The translations under genes and the position numbers were made by a program. Of a stretch of DNA of 64,000 nucleotides, positions 12,301-24,397 are shown piece after piece. The notes below the pieces were generated by a model that saw only the letters and a list, made by a program, of their open reading frames with translations, ran no database searches and was not told where the DNA came from. The DNA comes from Paracyclopina nana (taxonomy: Eukaryota; Arthropoda; Copepoda; Cyclopoida; Cyclopettidae): contig JAGUCH010000001.1 in NCBI GenBank assembly GCA_019096065.1, forward strand, positions 13,144,001 through 13,208,000. The letters run 5' to 3'. Within the stretch, counting starts at the first letter, position 1, and each line of letters begins with the position of its first letter.

Positions 12301-12565
12301 TCGAATTTTGGCAAAGTCTTAAGCCTCCAATTCTTTGATTTGATGATTTTATGAGATTGCAAGTGTATCCTAGTATTGCTATTTGTATTTGTTATGATCT
12401 GTCGATGATTATTGAGGCGCAATAATATAAGATTGTAGACAGTGTTTCTTCAGCCCTTCTTTTAGACGGCTGAGCATTGACAACAGCCAACAAATGACAA
12501 GCAATGACTGATCTGCCGTTTTGGGCCCTCTTCGCCAAAGCCTGCCATAGTTACATAAAACTACA

Positions 12566-12590
12566 GTGCAATATGATAGGTATATTGCAC
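12566..12590. repeat. Small perfect hairpin
   Basis: GTGCAATAT (12566-12574) and ATATTGCAC (12582-12590) form a 9-bp stem with a 7-base loop. It lies in an otherwise featureless stretch (12301-12765) upstream of Myc. Its function is unknown. Confidence 0.6.
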
Positions 12591-12765
12591 CATGCCATGA
12601 AATCCTTAATGCTAGCAAAGAGTCAAAAGAAAGGCTGAAACGAAAAGGCACGCAACCAAACACAGCCAAAATAATTAGTGTCACTTCACTTTTCATTAAT
12701 AAAATGTAGATGCATTGAGGTATTTTACGCAGTAAGCATTATTTAGAGGAAAAAAGCCAAATGAT

Positions 12766-13110
12766 AACGTTTGGCGGGAAATGGCGATGCGCAAAAGCCG
12801 GCCGGTGTGCACGCACGGGCGTGTCTTTCCAAGTCCACGTGGGCAGCGAGGGCGCGCCCGCGTTTGCAGGCTAGTAGCAATCGCGGTCACGCGCTACCTT
12901 TGGCGGGAAACTTGTTGGAGGGCCCAAACGGGGGCATGTCAGCGCCTCCTGGCGGCAAGGGCCTTCCCATCTACATTTCTTACGGACGTGGTGCGATTTC
13001 TCAAGGCTGCCGCGCGTTGCTAAGGGGAACAGAAATGGCGCCAAAATCCCCCCTCTTCTTTGCCACTGCTTTGCGCAAGATTTTGCCACTCTGATCCCAG
13101 GAACTGGTAA
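12766..13110. promoter_or_regulatory. CpG-rich island with E2F-type sites and an E-box
   Basis: Two perfect TTTGGCGGGAAA sites (12770-12781 and 12899-12910) match the classic E2F consensus. A third, GGCGCCAAAA (13037-13046), matches the TTTTGGCGCC form. A CACGTG E-box lies at about 12836-12841. The surrounding DNA is rich in CpG, unlike its flanks. It lies 0.85-1.1 kb upstream of the Myc start codon, where a noncoding first exon and promoter would be expected. Vertebrate MYC is also E2F-controlled through a GGCGGGAAA element. It could instead be the promoter of an unseen divergent gene. Confidence 0.5.
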
Positions 13111-16100
13111 CAAAAATCTCTCCCTTGATTTTTTCACTTTCCATCGGCCTGACTTTTGGAACGGCCATTGTTCTCTTTTGGCTGCGTTGACTCAGCAATT
13201 TGAGTTGTTTGGCAATCAGCTTCTTCTTTTAAAGCGCAGAACTCAACTTGTTTCCTAGCCTAATCATGGGAACTCGAGCAATGGCCAATTATATGCAAAA
13301 TGGATCCCCACGTTTCAACATCATTCTGGCATTTAACAAGCGCCCATTTTTCCCCATCCGCGATGGCTGGGGATTGGCGGCCATTTAAAACCAGTTTTTT
13401 GAATCGTCGTGGCAGGCTGTTTTTAACGCGCGGTATACGTGGTTGTGATCCATTTTTCATCTGGATTGGGCTTTGGAAAAATGTGTCACCGCTTTATTGG
13501 AAAATTCCCATGACCAAATGCCGAAGAAGCTGCGAACAATGCCACACAAAGTTGACTCTTGGAGACGTGGACAACAGGTTTTTAAAGGCCCATGCCGGTC
13601 GCCATAGTTGACGTGCACTCAAGAGATGTTACGTAAGTGCAGTCTTTTTCCCAATCTCCAAATTTGGCCATCGTCGGTCAAGTGGAAAAATGCGCGACAA
13701 TTGAACGCTTGCCAATCGGGCTTTCTCCCCATGCCAGCTAGGTTCCCCGCAAAGCACATCAAGGATGGATCAAGCATTGCCAGTGCCAAAGGTCGACATA
13801 CTTTTTGCGCGTCAAACGAGCAAATCGGAGGAAGTGAGCTGAGCTTTGCTCAGGTGGGAACGAGGCCTCGAGCTACAATGCCATCAATGCGATACATGAG
13901 CAAAAAAACTCCCGCCAAAAGCCGATGAGGGTAGGAGCAGCATGAAGCGTAGAAGCACTTGCAGCAAACAAGCTCGCTCAAGGTCGGCCATTTTCGCATG
14001 CAATGTGAACGACCTGTCCGAAGGATACGGGATTCGAAGCAGAAGAATGCTCAAACCGAACAAAGTCAACAACAATGCTTCTTGGTGCGGGAGTACCATG
14101 GTGTACGTCCCCAAATGATCAAGAAACGAAGAAGCATTTCGCCACTTTGACGCTACTGAAAAGACTGGGAAAAGTATTGATGACAATGACTTGTTTTTTT
14201 AAATGCGCATTAAGCCAAGTGACGTAACCGCACGCAGCTGAGGCTAGCCTAGGTGGCAGATGACTCTTTGGAAACGGATCCCACTTGGAAAAAAATGGAT
14301 ACGCAGTTTCACAGCCGAGTAGCTGGCTCTTGGCCGTTGCTGCTGCATGCGGCAAAGCTGATGATGATTTTGCGCAGCAGCCCGAGTGAATTCGAGAGCT
14401 CTCAAAGGTTCACGGTGCACTAGAAACGCAGCTACAGCTGCTGTCAGCGTTCAGACACGTCTGACAGAATAGGCCTATACACAGGCCGCTGCGTGCACAG
14501 GGCAGGCCTGAAAAAACAACTACTACGTCAATTGACTGCTGCATCGGACAAAAGGGGGCGCCAGGGGGCGTGGTAGGAATTCCCACAATCGCAATGAATG
14601 AAGGAGAACGGCTAATCACGGGGCTCCACCAGCCACCGGGTTATGAAAGGGCAAAACAAACGTCCCCCCATCATTATTACCACCTTCGTACAACAGCTTA
14701 ATGATTTTTTTGGCTCTTAGATGGGTGCCAAAAGGAGCTTTTGGAACGATTGTCAATCAAAACTTTCGACATGGTCTTCAACATCAAGGAATTTGTCAGT
14801 TGCTCCTGACGCGGCGCGATTTTATCTATTTTTGGGATCAAATTGAAAAACCCAGCCAATTTTCCATGGATTTGCCGTTTTTTCCCAGCTTCGCGCATAC
14901 AAAGGGGGTCCGAATAGATTTTTCGCAAATTAGCAACTGCCATTCTTCGGGGTGGTTTTTTCGCGACATTTATTGCCAACTACTTTGGAAGTTTTGGGGC
15001 GTGGATACCCGTAAAAAAAGAGCGAACTGATTTGTAGCAGCAGCAGCAGGTGCTTTGGCCTGCTGAGACTTTTCCATGGAAATTCGGAATAAGTTTGGCA
15101 CCACCGGAACATGGCAAAAAGATACAGCGCGATACCACTTTGATGGCGACGCGACACATCAGCATGTTTTTTAGGTATGCATCCAACTTCTTATCTCACA
15201 TGTTGCAGCGTTTAACTCTGACGGTTAAATCGTCCTCTTATCACACTTCCCACTGACAGAAGCCATCATCCTTTTTCTGCTGCATCCTCGTAAAACTAGA
15301 ATTTTTTAGCTGCTGACGCTCGCAAGGCCGTCGAAATATCATGAGGGCATTGTTTGAATTTTGGCGCCTTATCTAGCCTCGTTGTTTGCTGTTTTACTTC
15401 AAGTGGCGTCATTTCTTATCACATGCTTTTGGCATTTTTTCCCGATGTCTTTGCTTTGAGAGTTTTCTGCTGGTGTTTGCAATTGCCAAGTGGCGCCAGG
15501 CAAAAATGAATGAGCTTATCGCACAAATTCATGTTTCTCATTTCGCTTTTTTCAAAAAAAAAACGAAGATAATCTCGGCGAAGTGACGTAAAAAGAAGAA
15601 AAAAGTTTTCTTTTATCTCAAAAGAGGAAAAAAGATTCTGTATCAGCAGCAATGTTTGATGGTAAAACAAACATCCCTTGTTATTATAAGTCCTCATTTC
15701 CCATTTTTAACCCCAATCGGATTGCCATGTCTACTAATTTAAAGCTTTGTTGCAAAACTATTGACATGAACGCTTTATTTCACGATTAGCCAAAAAAGTC
15801 TGTCAAAGCACACACCTGCAGCCACCTCATTTTAACCGCAGGTGCTCTGAACGAATGGCTGGTAGGCCGACAATTCGCATTCAATTAGCACAGTGGAGGA
15901 AAGGGACTGAAAAGGACTGGTAGCCACAACAGTTCAATTTTCGAAGCATCGGTTACTTTTAGTGATTCAGATCGCACCGGATCCGTGACGTGTGTGTCAT
16001 TTTCGGCAGGTGTCACTTGATGAGGATGCCAAAACTTAGTGTGCAATTCGTATTTTTTCAGAGGATGTTCCACACGTGTGATTATTTTACCAATACCGGG

Positions 16101-19100
16101 AAAAAAGAAAAAAATCAGCTTTAACCAGAGCTGACGGATTACCGTAAGTAACATCTGGATTCTGCCATTGGCGTCAAAAGTTTTGAGCGATGTCTATCAA
16201 GAGCTTTTCTTCCCTTCTTCAAAATAATTTGGTGGGGGAGGGGACCTCAATCAGTCTTGCTCTTTATCCTGGAAAACAAAACTTCTCGGGATGGCAATTG
16301 ATTTTTAGCAAATTGAGCTGGCATCGAGGGCTGAATAGAAACGTGGGCAGCATCGTCGTTGCAGGTGGCTCAGTGTCCACTTGTTGGAGTTTGATCGATA
16401 ATTTCCGATAAGTGTGTTGACATTTTCCATAGGTCCTTTTGTGAACCTGTCCCCATGCATCATCATCGATTGCGGTCATTTATCGTGAAATGGGAGCGAA
16501 AATGTTTTAATTAATGCGTCTCCACTCGAGAGCAACTTTTGAATTTTGACCTTTTTTAGCCTCCAGGGGTTCTTTGTGTTGACATGGTCCATTGAGTGTC
16601 ATGGAAAAAGCCCCCGTGGGTCATAAATTCTGCCCCTAATTGACATTGTTGCCTAACTCTTGAAATGAAAAGTGAGACATCAAAAGAGAAAGCATTCTCA
16701 AAATATGACACGAAAAATGTAACCCCCTAAGAAGACAATTGCCTACAAATATAGTATCTGCTTGCCTTTTTTGAATTGTTTCCAGACTGGGGGTCGTTCG
16801 TTAATTTTGGAGGCTCAAGATGGATGGGAATCAGGGCAAAATTGTCGTCTTTAAAAATCATGACAGTTGCTTCAAAGTAGCTCAATCACACCGAGGAGGA
16901 AGAAGCCAAAGTGTAGAAAATAGAAACTCCTCGGATATTTTGGGGGAAGAAAAGCTGGTGGAGTACAATGATTGGGGTGTCGTTCCTGCTTACTTGTCAT
17001 GGGAAAGTTTGCTCGTTTTTTGGTCACCCGGCTTTGTTCAATTGTTTTACGGCTCCACGAGTAACAAATGTGCTGCAATTAGACAAGTTTCGTTTGCCAT
17101 AATGCACAAAAATGAGACAAGCATGAAATTATTTCGGGGAGGAGAGAAGAAAACAGCCTAATGAGCAAAAAAGGATTTTAAATGTCCTCGTAAAATTGGA
17201 AAATAGGTGACCAGCCTCCCCTCTTTAATGGATTACCCATTTGCATTGACCCTGAAGACAAAGGACGATGAATGTTTTCGCATTTCGTGCTGCATTGCAT
17301 TTTATGGCCCTTGTCATCTGTCAGAAGGCTGTTCAGGTCATCGCGACAGCAAGACCACCGTCATCTACGGCCGTTGTTTTCCCCATTTTTTGCATAAAAA
17401 ACTCGTAAAAGTGGCTTTTCTTAGAGGGGGGAGGAGGGGACTTTGCAAATTACAACTCTAGAGCAGCACTAATAGAAAAAAGGGGTATGCTATAGGTATA
17501 TTTATTTTCCACCAAAATGCTTAGGAGAGTTAAAAGAAAGTTTTACCAACTCGTTAAGCTGTTGCAGAAGCGCTGTCTTGCTCTTCTTTGCTAGAACTCT
17601 CAATTTGGGAATCGATGCGTGCGAAAATTGCTGTCTGGACAAACAAATGCAGCAGAATTGTCTCGTCAATCATGAGGATAATTATTTCTGACTCACATGA
17701 CATGAAACGAGACGCTTTTGTCGTTTGATCACCCATTGGACCGCTGTGGCCTTTTAGTGCTCCCTTGAGATTAAAAAGCTTCTTCCACATATCCCACATG
17801 ATGCACTCCATCTTGGCAAAGCTAAATTGACCATTTCACTCATAAAGAAGGAGAGAGCATATAGCAACAAAGTAGTAACGATTTTTCTCAGGACGATAGA
17901 TGACACCACATATGCCATTATATCCAGATTGCTTGATGTATGAAATAAGTCATTGATAAAATATTGCCGTCTCCTTCAGATAACTCTTTTTACGTGCCAC
18001 TCGTTATCGTTGATCTCTTAGATAGCCCCCAAAACGAGTTACCGCCTCACGGAGATACTCTGGCATTTTCTGAGGTCGCTTTGCAGTTGTTGTTGTTGAC
18101 TTGATATTGTTTAATTCAACCATTCTTGTTTCCAGCTTCACACTCAGAGGAGCACGCGATTTTTGGCTACTCTTTTATGCTCGATTAAGCTTGATGCCAA
18201 CCTGGCTGCTGCTGCTGTTCTTGAGGCTCGGCCGAATCATTCCCTATGCTTTGCTTCCAGAATTGTGCATTAGCAGTAACATATACTATAGTGGTTGGTT
18301 GTCCACATCATTTATGGCAGGCGGATGACGACTGTTTTTAATGTAAACTGGATCATTTTTTAAGAAGAGTCATTAGGAAAAAGTTTTTCCCACACAATAG
18401 CAACTTCAAAGTTTACTTTCAGTTTTGAGTTACAATTGCAGGGTGCTGAAGATGACACTCGAGGACGACAATTTTTCAAGAATTTGTTTGTTTTTTCAGC
18501 TTGTCTAATTATGAGCCAGCCAATTGTACTTGCTTCCCTGTTGGGGGTGAGTCCATAATTTTTTTGTAGTTGTCAAAATAAAGCAGGACCCGTATGCATT
18601 GTACACTACATCCAAAATAAGTAAGGATTGACATGTGACGTTCAATTGACGCAATAAACTTTGCTTCTCACGATTTGGGTCCTGCATGGATCATCAAAGC
18701 GCGCAAATCATGCTGGCAATCGTCTAGTATTTAAGCCAAATCGAGCATTGTTTTATTTTTTTGCTGCATATCGAATTTCGTTTCTAAATTAATTTTTCTT
18801 GGCAAATGCTACTTTATTGCGGCCTACTTTCGAGGAGTCCTAGTGGAACCGGAAACTTGCAAGAAAATTGTCTCAACTTGTGACCGCGCGACGACGGCCT
18901 AAAAAGCTGCTGTTGACCTCTTAAAAAGGCCGAAGCCATGTGGCGAAAAGTGTCACTTGTCGTTGTGCTCCAACCGTGTATATTTAGTATGCCACATGAC
19001 TAACGAAAATGAGTCATTTCCGACCCTTTCAAATCTTTGGCTTTCGTTTTCTTACTCAGTATGGAAGTGATCTTCAATAGTTTTTCTTGGGGATTTGTTG

Positions 19101-19690
19101 TTGCTTAAACTCGAGTTTCCAAGTTTAGTTTAAGCAAAGCTACAGCTTGAAAGCAGCAAAAAATGCCTTAACGAGTGAGTTCGACGGCGAACAAAAGTGA
19201 AAGCAAAAACAGTGTGAAATGGATCCCAAGCTTGTTTTCTTAAAAAAGATTCCTACAAGACGAGTCATGGGTGCGCTATCGCAAACACAATGATAGGAAA
19301 ACTAATGATGGAAAATATTCTTGATGAGCATGACGTTGCATTTTTGCCAAAAAACATTTCGAATAGCTAGTTTTGCAATGCTGTATTATTCGGTCATAAA
19401 ACCAGGAGGCCATTGTTTTACAATTTTCAGGGTTCAGCTCTTATATTCTGCAGCGTATACTGGTTCGGCCAAAATTGCTTTTTACGGCCTCATTAAGCGC
19501 TTTTATCGATACTTGAGAGTCTTCTTGCCAACCATATGGAGGCTCATAGTTACTTTTTTCATGAATTTCATACTACAGATTTGAATCATGTGAAATGTGA
19601 TTCAGGCAACTTTCCCCGCCTGCAATGGAGAGAAGAGATCCATGACTCACTTTCTGCATTCATACTCCTATAGCAGATATAGTAGTAGCG
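13111..19690. other. Gene-free stretch
   Basis: There is no frame with recognisable protein features and no tRNA. Short frames of up to about 110 codons occur on both strands and look random. The only notable item is a pair of CTCF-like cores near 14553-14570, listed separately. A CAG run lies near 15040-15050 and a CTG run near 18200-18220. Confidence 0.55.
14553..14573 (+). promoter_or_regulatory. Tandem CTCF-like cores
   Basis: AGGGGGCG occurs twice in direct repeat 10 bp apart (14553-14560 and 14563-14570). The second is preceded by GCGCC and so resembles the CTCF consensus CCASYAGRKGGCR at most positions. It lies 2.6 kb upstream of the Myc ATG. This is a motif match by eye only. Confidence 0.25.
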
Positions 19691-20420
19691 CTTGTTTTTG
19701 AGCCGTCGCGGCAAACGCGAGCTTTAGGTATACGGATCGGACTTTTGTTGACTTTTGCCTCTAATGGACCACAATTTCGAGCATAAGGAATGCTCCGTGA
19801 GTGACTGACCCCACAACAACAATCCCTTCTCCCCATTTTGCCGGCTTTCCGTCCTCAAAAGCAGCATGTCGTCTTCTTGGCCAAATTTTCTAAAGAGAAA
19901 GCATAGCAGTAGTAGTAGTCGTCGTCACACCCCGGAACAACGTGAAAATTCCGCCAAAACAATGCTCCAATTAAAGAAGAAGAAAGATGCAGTTGGACAG
20001 CGGGAGCTAGCTATAATATAGAGAAAGCACTAACGCGTCTTATCCCCGGGCTGGGTTCTGCGGGCCGCCACAAGATGGCGTTCCCGGGCATTTTTCGGCG
20101 AAGAGAGCTTTTGCAGAGAAGAGCAGAAGACGTGTGCAGAATTTTTTGCATTCCTCCTCGCGAATCCGCAACGCGCAGAGCCATAGTATGTGCACAGCAG
20201 CAGCAGCACCACTGCTAGTGTACTACTACTCCAAGGCGTCGACGACCGGACTCAAGGCCGAGCTAGTGCTGCTAGGCCTTGTGCCAAAACACATTGCACT
20301 GCCAAAATGACGGCAGAGTTTGTCGACCCCGAGCCGAGCCAGAATGCGCAGCAGCTAGACACCGCAGTGCGGTAGGCCCTTAGAGCCATGCCTAGTACAC
20401 ATGCACGCAGCAGCAGCGAG
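19690..20420. other. CpG-rich island, possible promoter
   Basis: This is a local rise in GC and CpG in AT-rich DNA, with several CAG runs. Near 20072-20083 it holds CACAAGATGGCG, close to a YY1 site (AAnATGGCGGC). An ATG inside that motif opens a 47-codon frame rich in Arg and ending in a Gln/His run. It could be the 5' end of an unannotated transcript, but nothing downstream confirms a gene. Confidence 0.3.
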
Positions 20421-23400
20421 CGGCTGTCAGATTTTTTCTCCTTTCAACTGTCAAAATCAAGCACACAATTCTAAATCCCGAAAACCAAGCTCCGCCTGAG
20501 TTACAGCACTTGAAGCATAGTGTAAAACATACTTATATACACATGCTCGCGGTGGTTTTTCAGCGAGAGGCATTCACATTTCATGCATTTGCATCCATCA
20601 TGAGTGAATGGTTTGAAAATGTTTGGTTTTTTTGTTGCCGCTTGGAGCAACAAGAATTGATTTGGCATCATTGGGATTAGGGAAATGAACCGTGTCGAAG
20701 ACTTGCATTCCAACTGGTGGTTTTACAAAATAGTTCCCATTATGCCATGAGAATGACGTCATGCATCAACCTACAAAGTGCATGCCATTGTTTGAATATT
20801 GGATGGGGCTGTACATGCATGTTGACACCGTGGGTGGCTTTCAAAGTTTGGATTATTTTAGTAGCGGATAGCTTCCTTCGAAATTGTACTATTGCGCCCG
20901 CCGCTCTAAAGCCTCATAAAAGCGTCAATTAAAAGACGACGTCGTAAAGGATACAGAACGAAAATATAGCTTTGTTATTCCTTTTAATAGCCTTCTGCTA
21001 ACTTCTACATAAAAAAGTCTCGGCTCATTTTCATTTCCTCTTTTCGCAACCAATAAAGGAAGTTTCGGTTTTATGGGTTGAGGCAGAGAAAAAATTGGAA
21101 TCATTGTTTTTGCGGTCGATTCTGACGCTTGTAAAACAAAACTGAAATAAACGCGTGAGAAAGACATCATTTGCCTACTGCAGCTGAGTTCAACGATCTC
21201 CAAGGTCAGTAGCATTGATATCAAGATACTATCAACTCTTTTTAACACGTGTGTGGTATTAAAAGTAGTTTCATATGCAGAAATGGTAATGGCTTTGAAA
21301 CAAAAGCCCGGATGAAATTCATTTCAGATTATATTGCTTGCCTCTTCTACCTGCCATTCATTTTGCAGAATAATGAGCCCGCGCTCTACCTTCGCGTATA
21401 CACATCTAAACGAGGAGAACAAACGTGTGAAACAGGCCTGATCATGAAGCTTCTACAACTACTACATGCTAACAACTTGTTAAGCTAGTTGGTCATCCCT
21501 AAGGGCTTTGTCAAGCAGATGAGGAGGATGAATATTCAATAGGAGGATCATTTGTGAAGTGCGGTACATAATTAGAGCTCTGTATTATTGTGGTGCAGCT
21601 AATAGTACAAGTACCAGCCAGAGAGTGCGACTAGAAAAAAGAAACGAGGGCCACATGCAGTCGTACTTGGAGAAAAAAATGGCAAGAAACACTGTCCAAG
21701 AAAGCAATTTTGCGCGAAATACTATTGCTGCTTTGCAGTACTATGTAGTAGCACTGACCCATTGAGGGGCATAGCAAGAATGAATAAAAGAGAAAGCAAA
21801 ATTGCGATTTTATCATTTGCAACTATTTGTACAGCCCTAACTCTTATAAATGGGGATTGTATACATAACTGTGTGACGTTTGAAGGAAAAGCAGAGAGGC
21901 GTTCAACTCTTCCTCATCTTTTTGGGGCAAAGTCTTAGCTAGCCTGAATCAATTTGCTAAGAGACAAGACAGCAAGACACTTTCTTTTCACAGCTAACGA
22001 GGCGTTCACTTGAAAAGTTTGCGCTGCTGTTGCTCCCACTACGACTAGCTGCTCAGCTTATTATGATACAAAAGTGCAGACCTGGAGCAGAAAGGAAACC
22101 ATTTATTATCATGACTGACAAAGTAACTATCTAAGTGAATTTGTTTTGGCAGGAATTAGCCTTCGCAAGCTAGCCACGGAATTTTTATTTTATTTTATAG
22201 CAGCTGGCAATTTATAGGTTGACCCTTGCCAAGAATTTGGATTGTGTATGCTATCTAGTTATCTCATCGGGCCAAGAGGTATTTCGCAAAGAATGCAACT
22301 GTATCCATGTGGAGAACCTCAAATACAGACATTACTCTTAGCACTCCATCGCATTATTTGGCTGATCACGGCATTTCCCAAATGTAGCTAGCTCCAGCTA
22401 ACTTCCGGCCCTATTACGTAAGAGGCCGGCTTGTGGATTTTGAAAAATGCTACCCCTGCCTAATTATAAGCTCACGTGGACTTGAGTGCAGAACTGACCG
22501 TTTTTTACGTTAAGGTCGAGTAAATAAGTCATCAATTGATTGGCACTCGATGGCCTCGTTATTCAAAGTATTTTCAAGCCAGCAGCCTTCAAGTATGTAA
22601 CCTATTTTACAGTAAACAAACACATTATAGGCACTTTGAATAAGAATTCCGCGAAATTAAGGAGGTCAGTGCTCGGAAAGTCAACCTTTTGTCAACAGAT
22701 CTGCTTTCTTTCTCGAAAAATTTGACCATTTTCTTGCCTGACAGAGGATTTGAACAAAAAAGATTGGGCGCGAAGATGCTGACTATTAATTGGCCGATTT
22801 TAGGCCGAAACATTGAAATTCTGACTGCTGTCCCCTACAAAGCAGCCATGTCAAATGGCAATCTGATCTTCGTTGAATACACTATAAATATTTAAACAAG
22901 TGACTTTTCAGCTTTTCATCAGCTATTGAGCACATGATCAAAGCTGACTTTGTACGTCAACTTAGGCTTAATTCACATTTCTAGCTATGAAAAAGCTAAA
23001 TATTATATGAAAAATACAACTGAAGCTAAATGCTATGGCTTTTTAAGGTTTCTGTTTTGTTATTTTGCTAATTCCACGTGCGTGGTCAATGTGTTTAGAC
23101 GCGTCAAAGGATAGCACACGCTCACATTCTTGCAAAATGCTTTCTCTCCCTTTTATAGCGCAAAAAGGACAAAAAATGGGGTCATTGTTTTGTTTACTAG
23201 CACTACATCCTGTGATGGTCAAAAATCCTGTCAGCTCCACTTTTAGCAGCAGTTTCGCTGCAATGGCTTTCCAGTCGGCCATATAAAACGTTGTACATTT
23301 CCACTTATCTGATGGCCATTTTTTACAATGGGACTGAAATGTATTCCTCGATGTATTCTAAGTGGGAGCAACAGATACAGCCCTATAGATGACTCAACGT

Positions 23401-24264
23401 ACAATAAGCCAAATAAATAAGACCCTACTTATTAACAGTGTTAAATGCGAGCATGGTTGCGTTCGCCTGAGCCCTTCTGTTTGCAATATAGAGCGTCAGT
23501 AATAGCTCATTTGTTTTCAAGCTTGATAAAGTGTGTATTAATAATCTAAATTTGACACCTTGAAAAAGGTAGCACAGCATTTTTGAGGACGGCCTACTCA
23601 TAGTACACTAGCCTACTTTTATTGGGAGCAAATGCATGGTTGAAGAGAGAGCAACTTGATAAATGGCTGGCAGTAGAGAGCATTTCACTTCAAATCCTTC
23701 TTCTGTGAAACCGAAGTATAGGAAAGCTTTCGAAGCGATTAGGAGGTGTTGATACTTTCGTTAAAGGTCTCTATCAGATGGCCCCGCAAAAAGTGGCCTA
23801 GACGCGGGAATGCAAAGTGGCCATAGAAATCTCTGTTTTCAGGCCTCAACTATTGTCTGCACTAACGTCTGGCGAACAGGCTCAGCAAAACTACAACTGC
23901 TTTTCGGTGGTCAAAGTAACATTTGCGAAATACAGAAAGTATTTCCAAACCGCTCCTAGCTACGTACTACTCGAAAACTTTTGAGGCTTTGATGAAAGGG
24001 GATGAAAAAGGATTAGTGATCCACCCTCATGCTCACCACCAAAAAACTAAGGAGATTACTAAACAAGCCTCAAAAAGTTGGCGTCTTCCCTTCCTCACCA
24101 ATCTGATCCTACGCACAAGCCGTAATCGTCCATACAACATAGAAGCCGTACGTTGCAGTGATTTGGCCGACCTTTTTGAAATGCTCTTCAATACAGTGAA
24201 TATAAGCAATACTCTAAATTTCATGCATGGCTTCGCAATGGCCACAATCCATACGTAATCCTTA
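20421..24264. other. Gene-free stretch
   Basis: I see no gene, tRNA or clear repeat array. A perfect palindromic CRE (TGACGTCA) occurs near 20754-20761. Short frames on both strands look random. Confidence 0.5.
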
Positions 24265-24397
24265 GCCCGGTTCCAATTGAAAAGATAAGTTTAGCATAAG
24301 TACTACGACTATAGCCAGTACAGTATGGTGCAGCTAACTCTTATTAAGTTTAAGTAAGGCCTCTATTCCATACTGACTTTAGTTGCTGGAACCGGGC
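24265..24397. mobile_element. Short hairpin element, MITE-like
   Basis: GCCCGGTTCCA at 24265-24275 is exactly inverted as TGGAACCGGGC at 24387-24397. An inner inverted pair, AGTATGG and CCATACT, extends the foldback. No coding is present, and a target-site duplication is not obvious. It may be a decayed miniature DNA transposon, or simply a structured noncoding segment. Confidence 0.45.

Noticed and set aside
12566-12590. Hairpin with TATTGCAC, resembling the start of miR-92 family members
   Set aside because: The stem is only 9 bp and the bases after TATTGCAC do not resemble miR-92, so there is no precursor-like fold.
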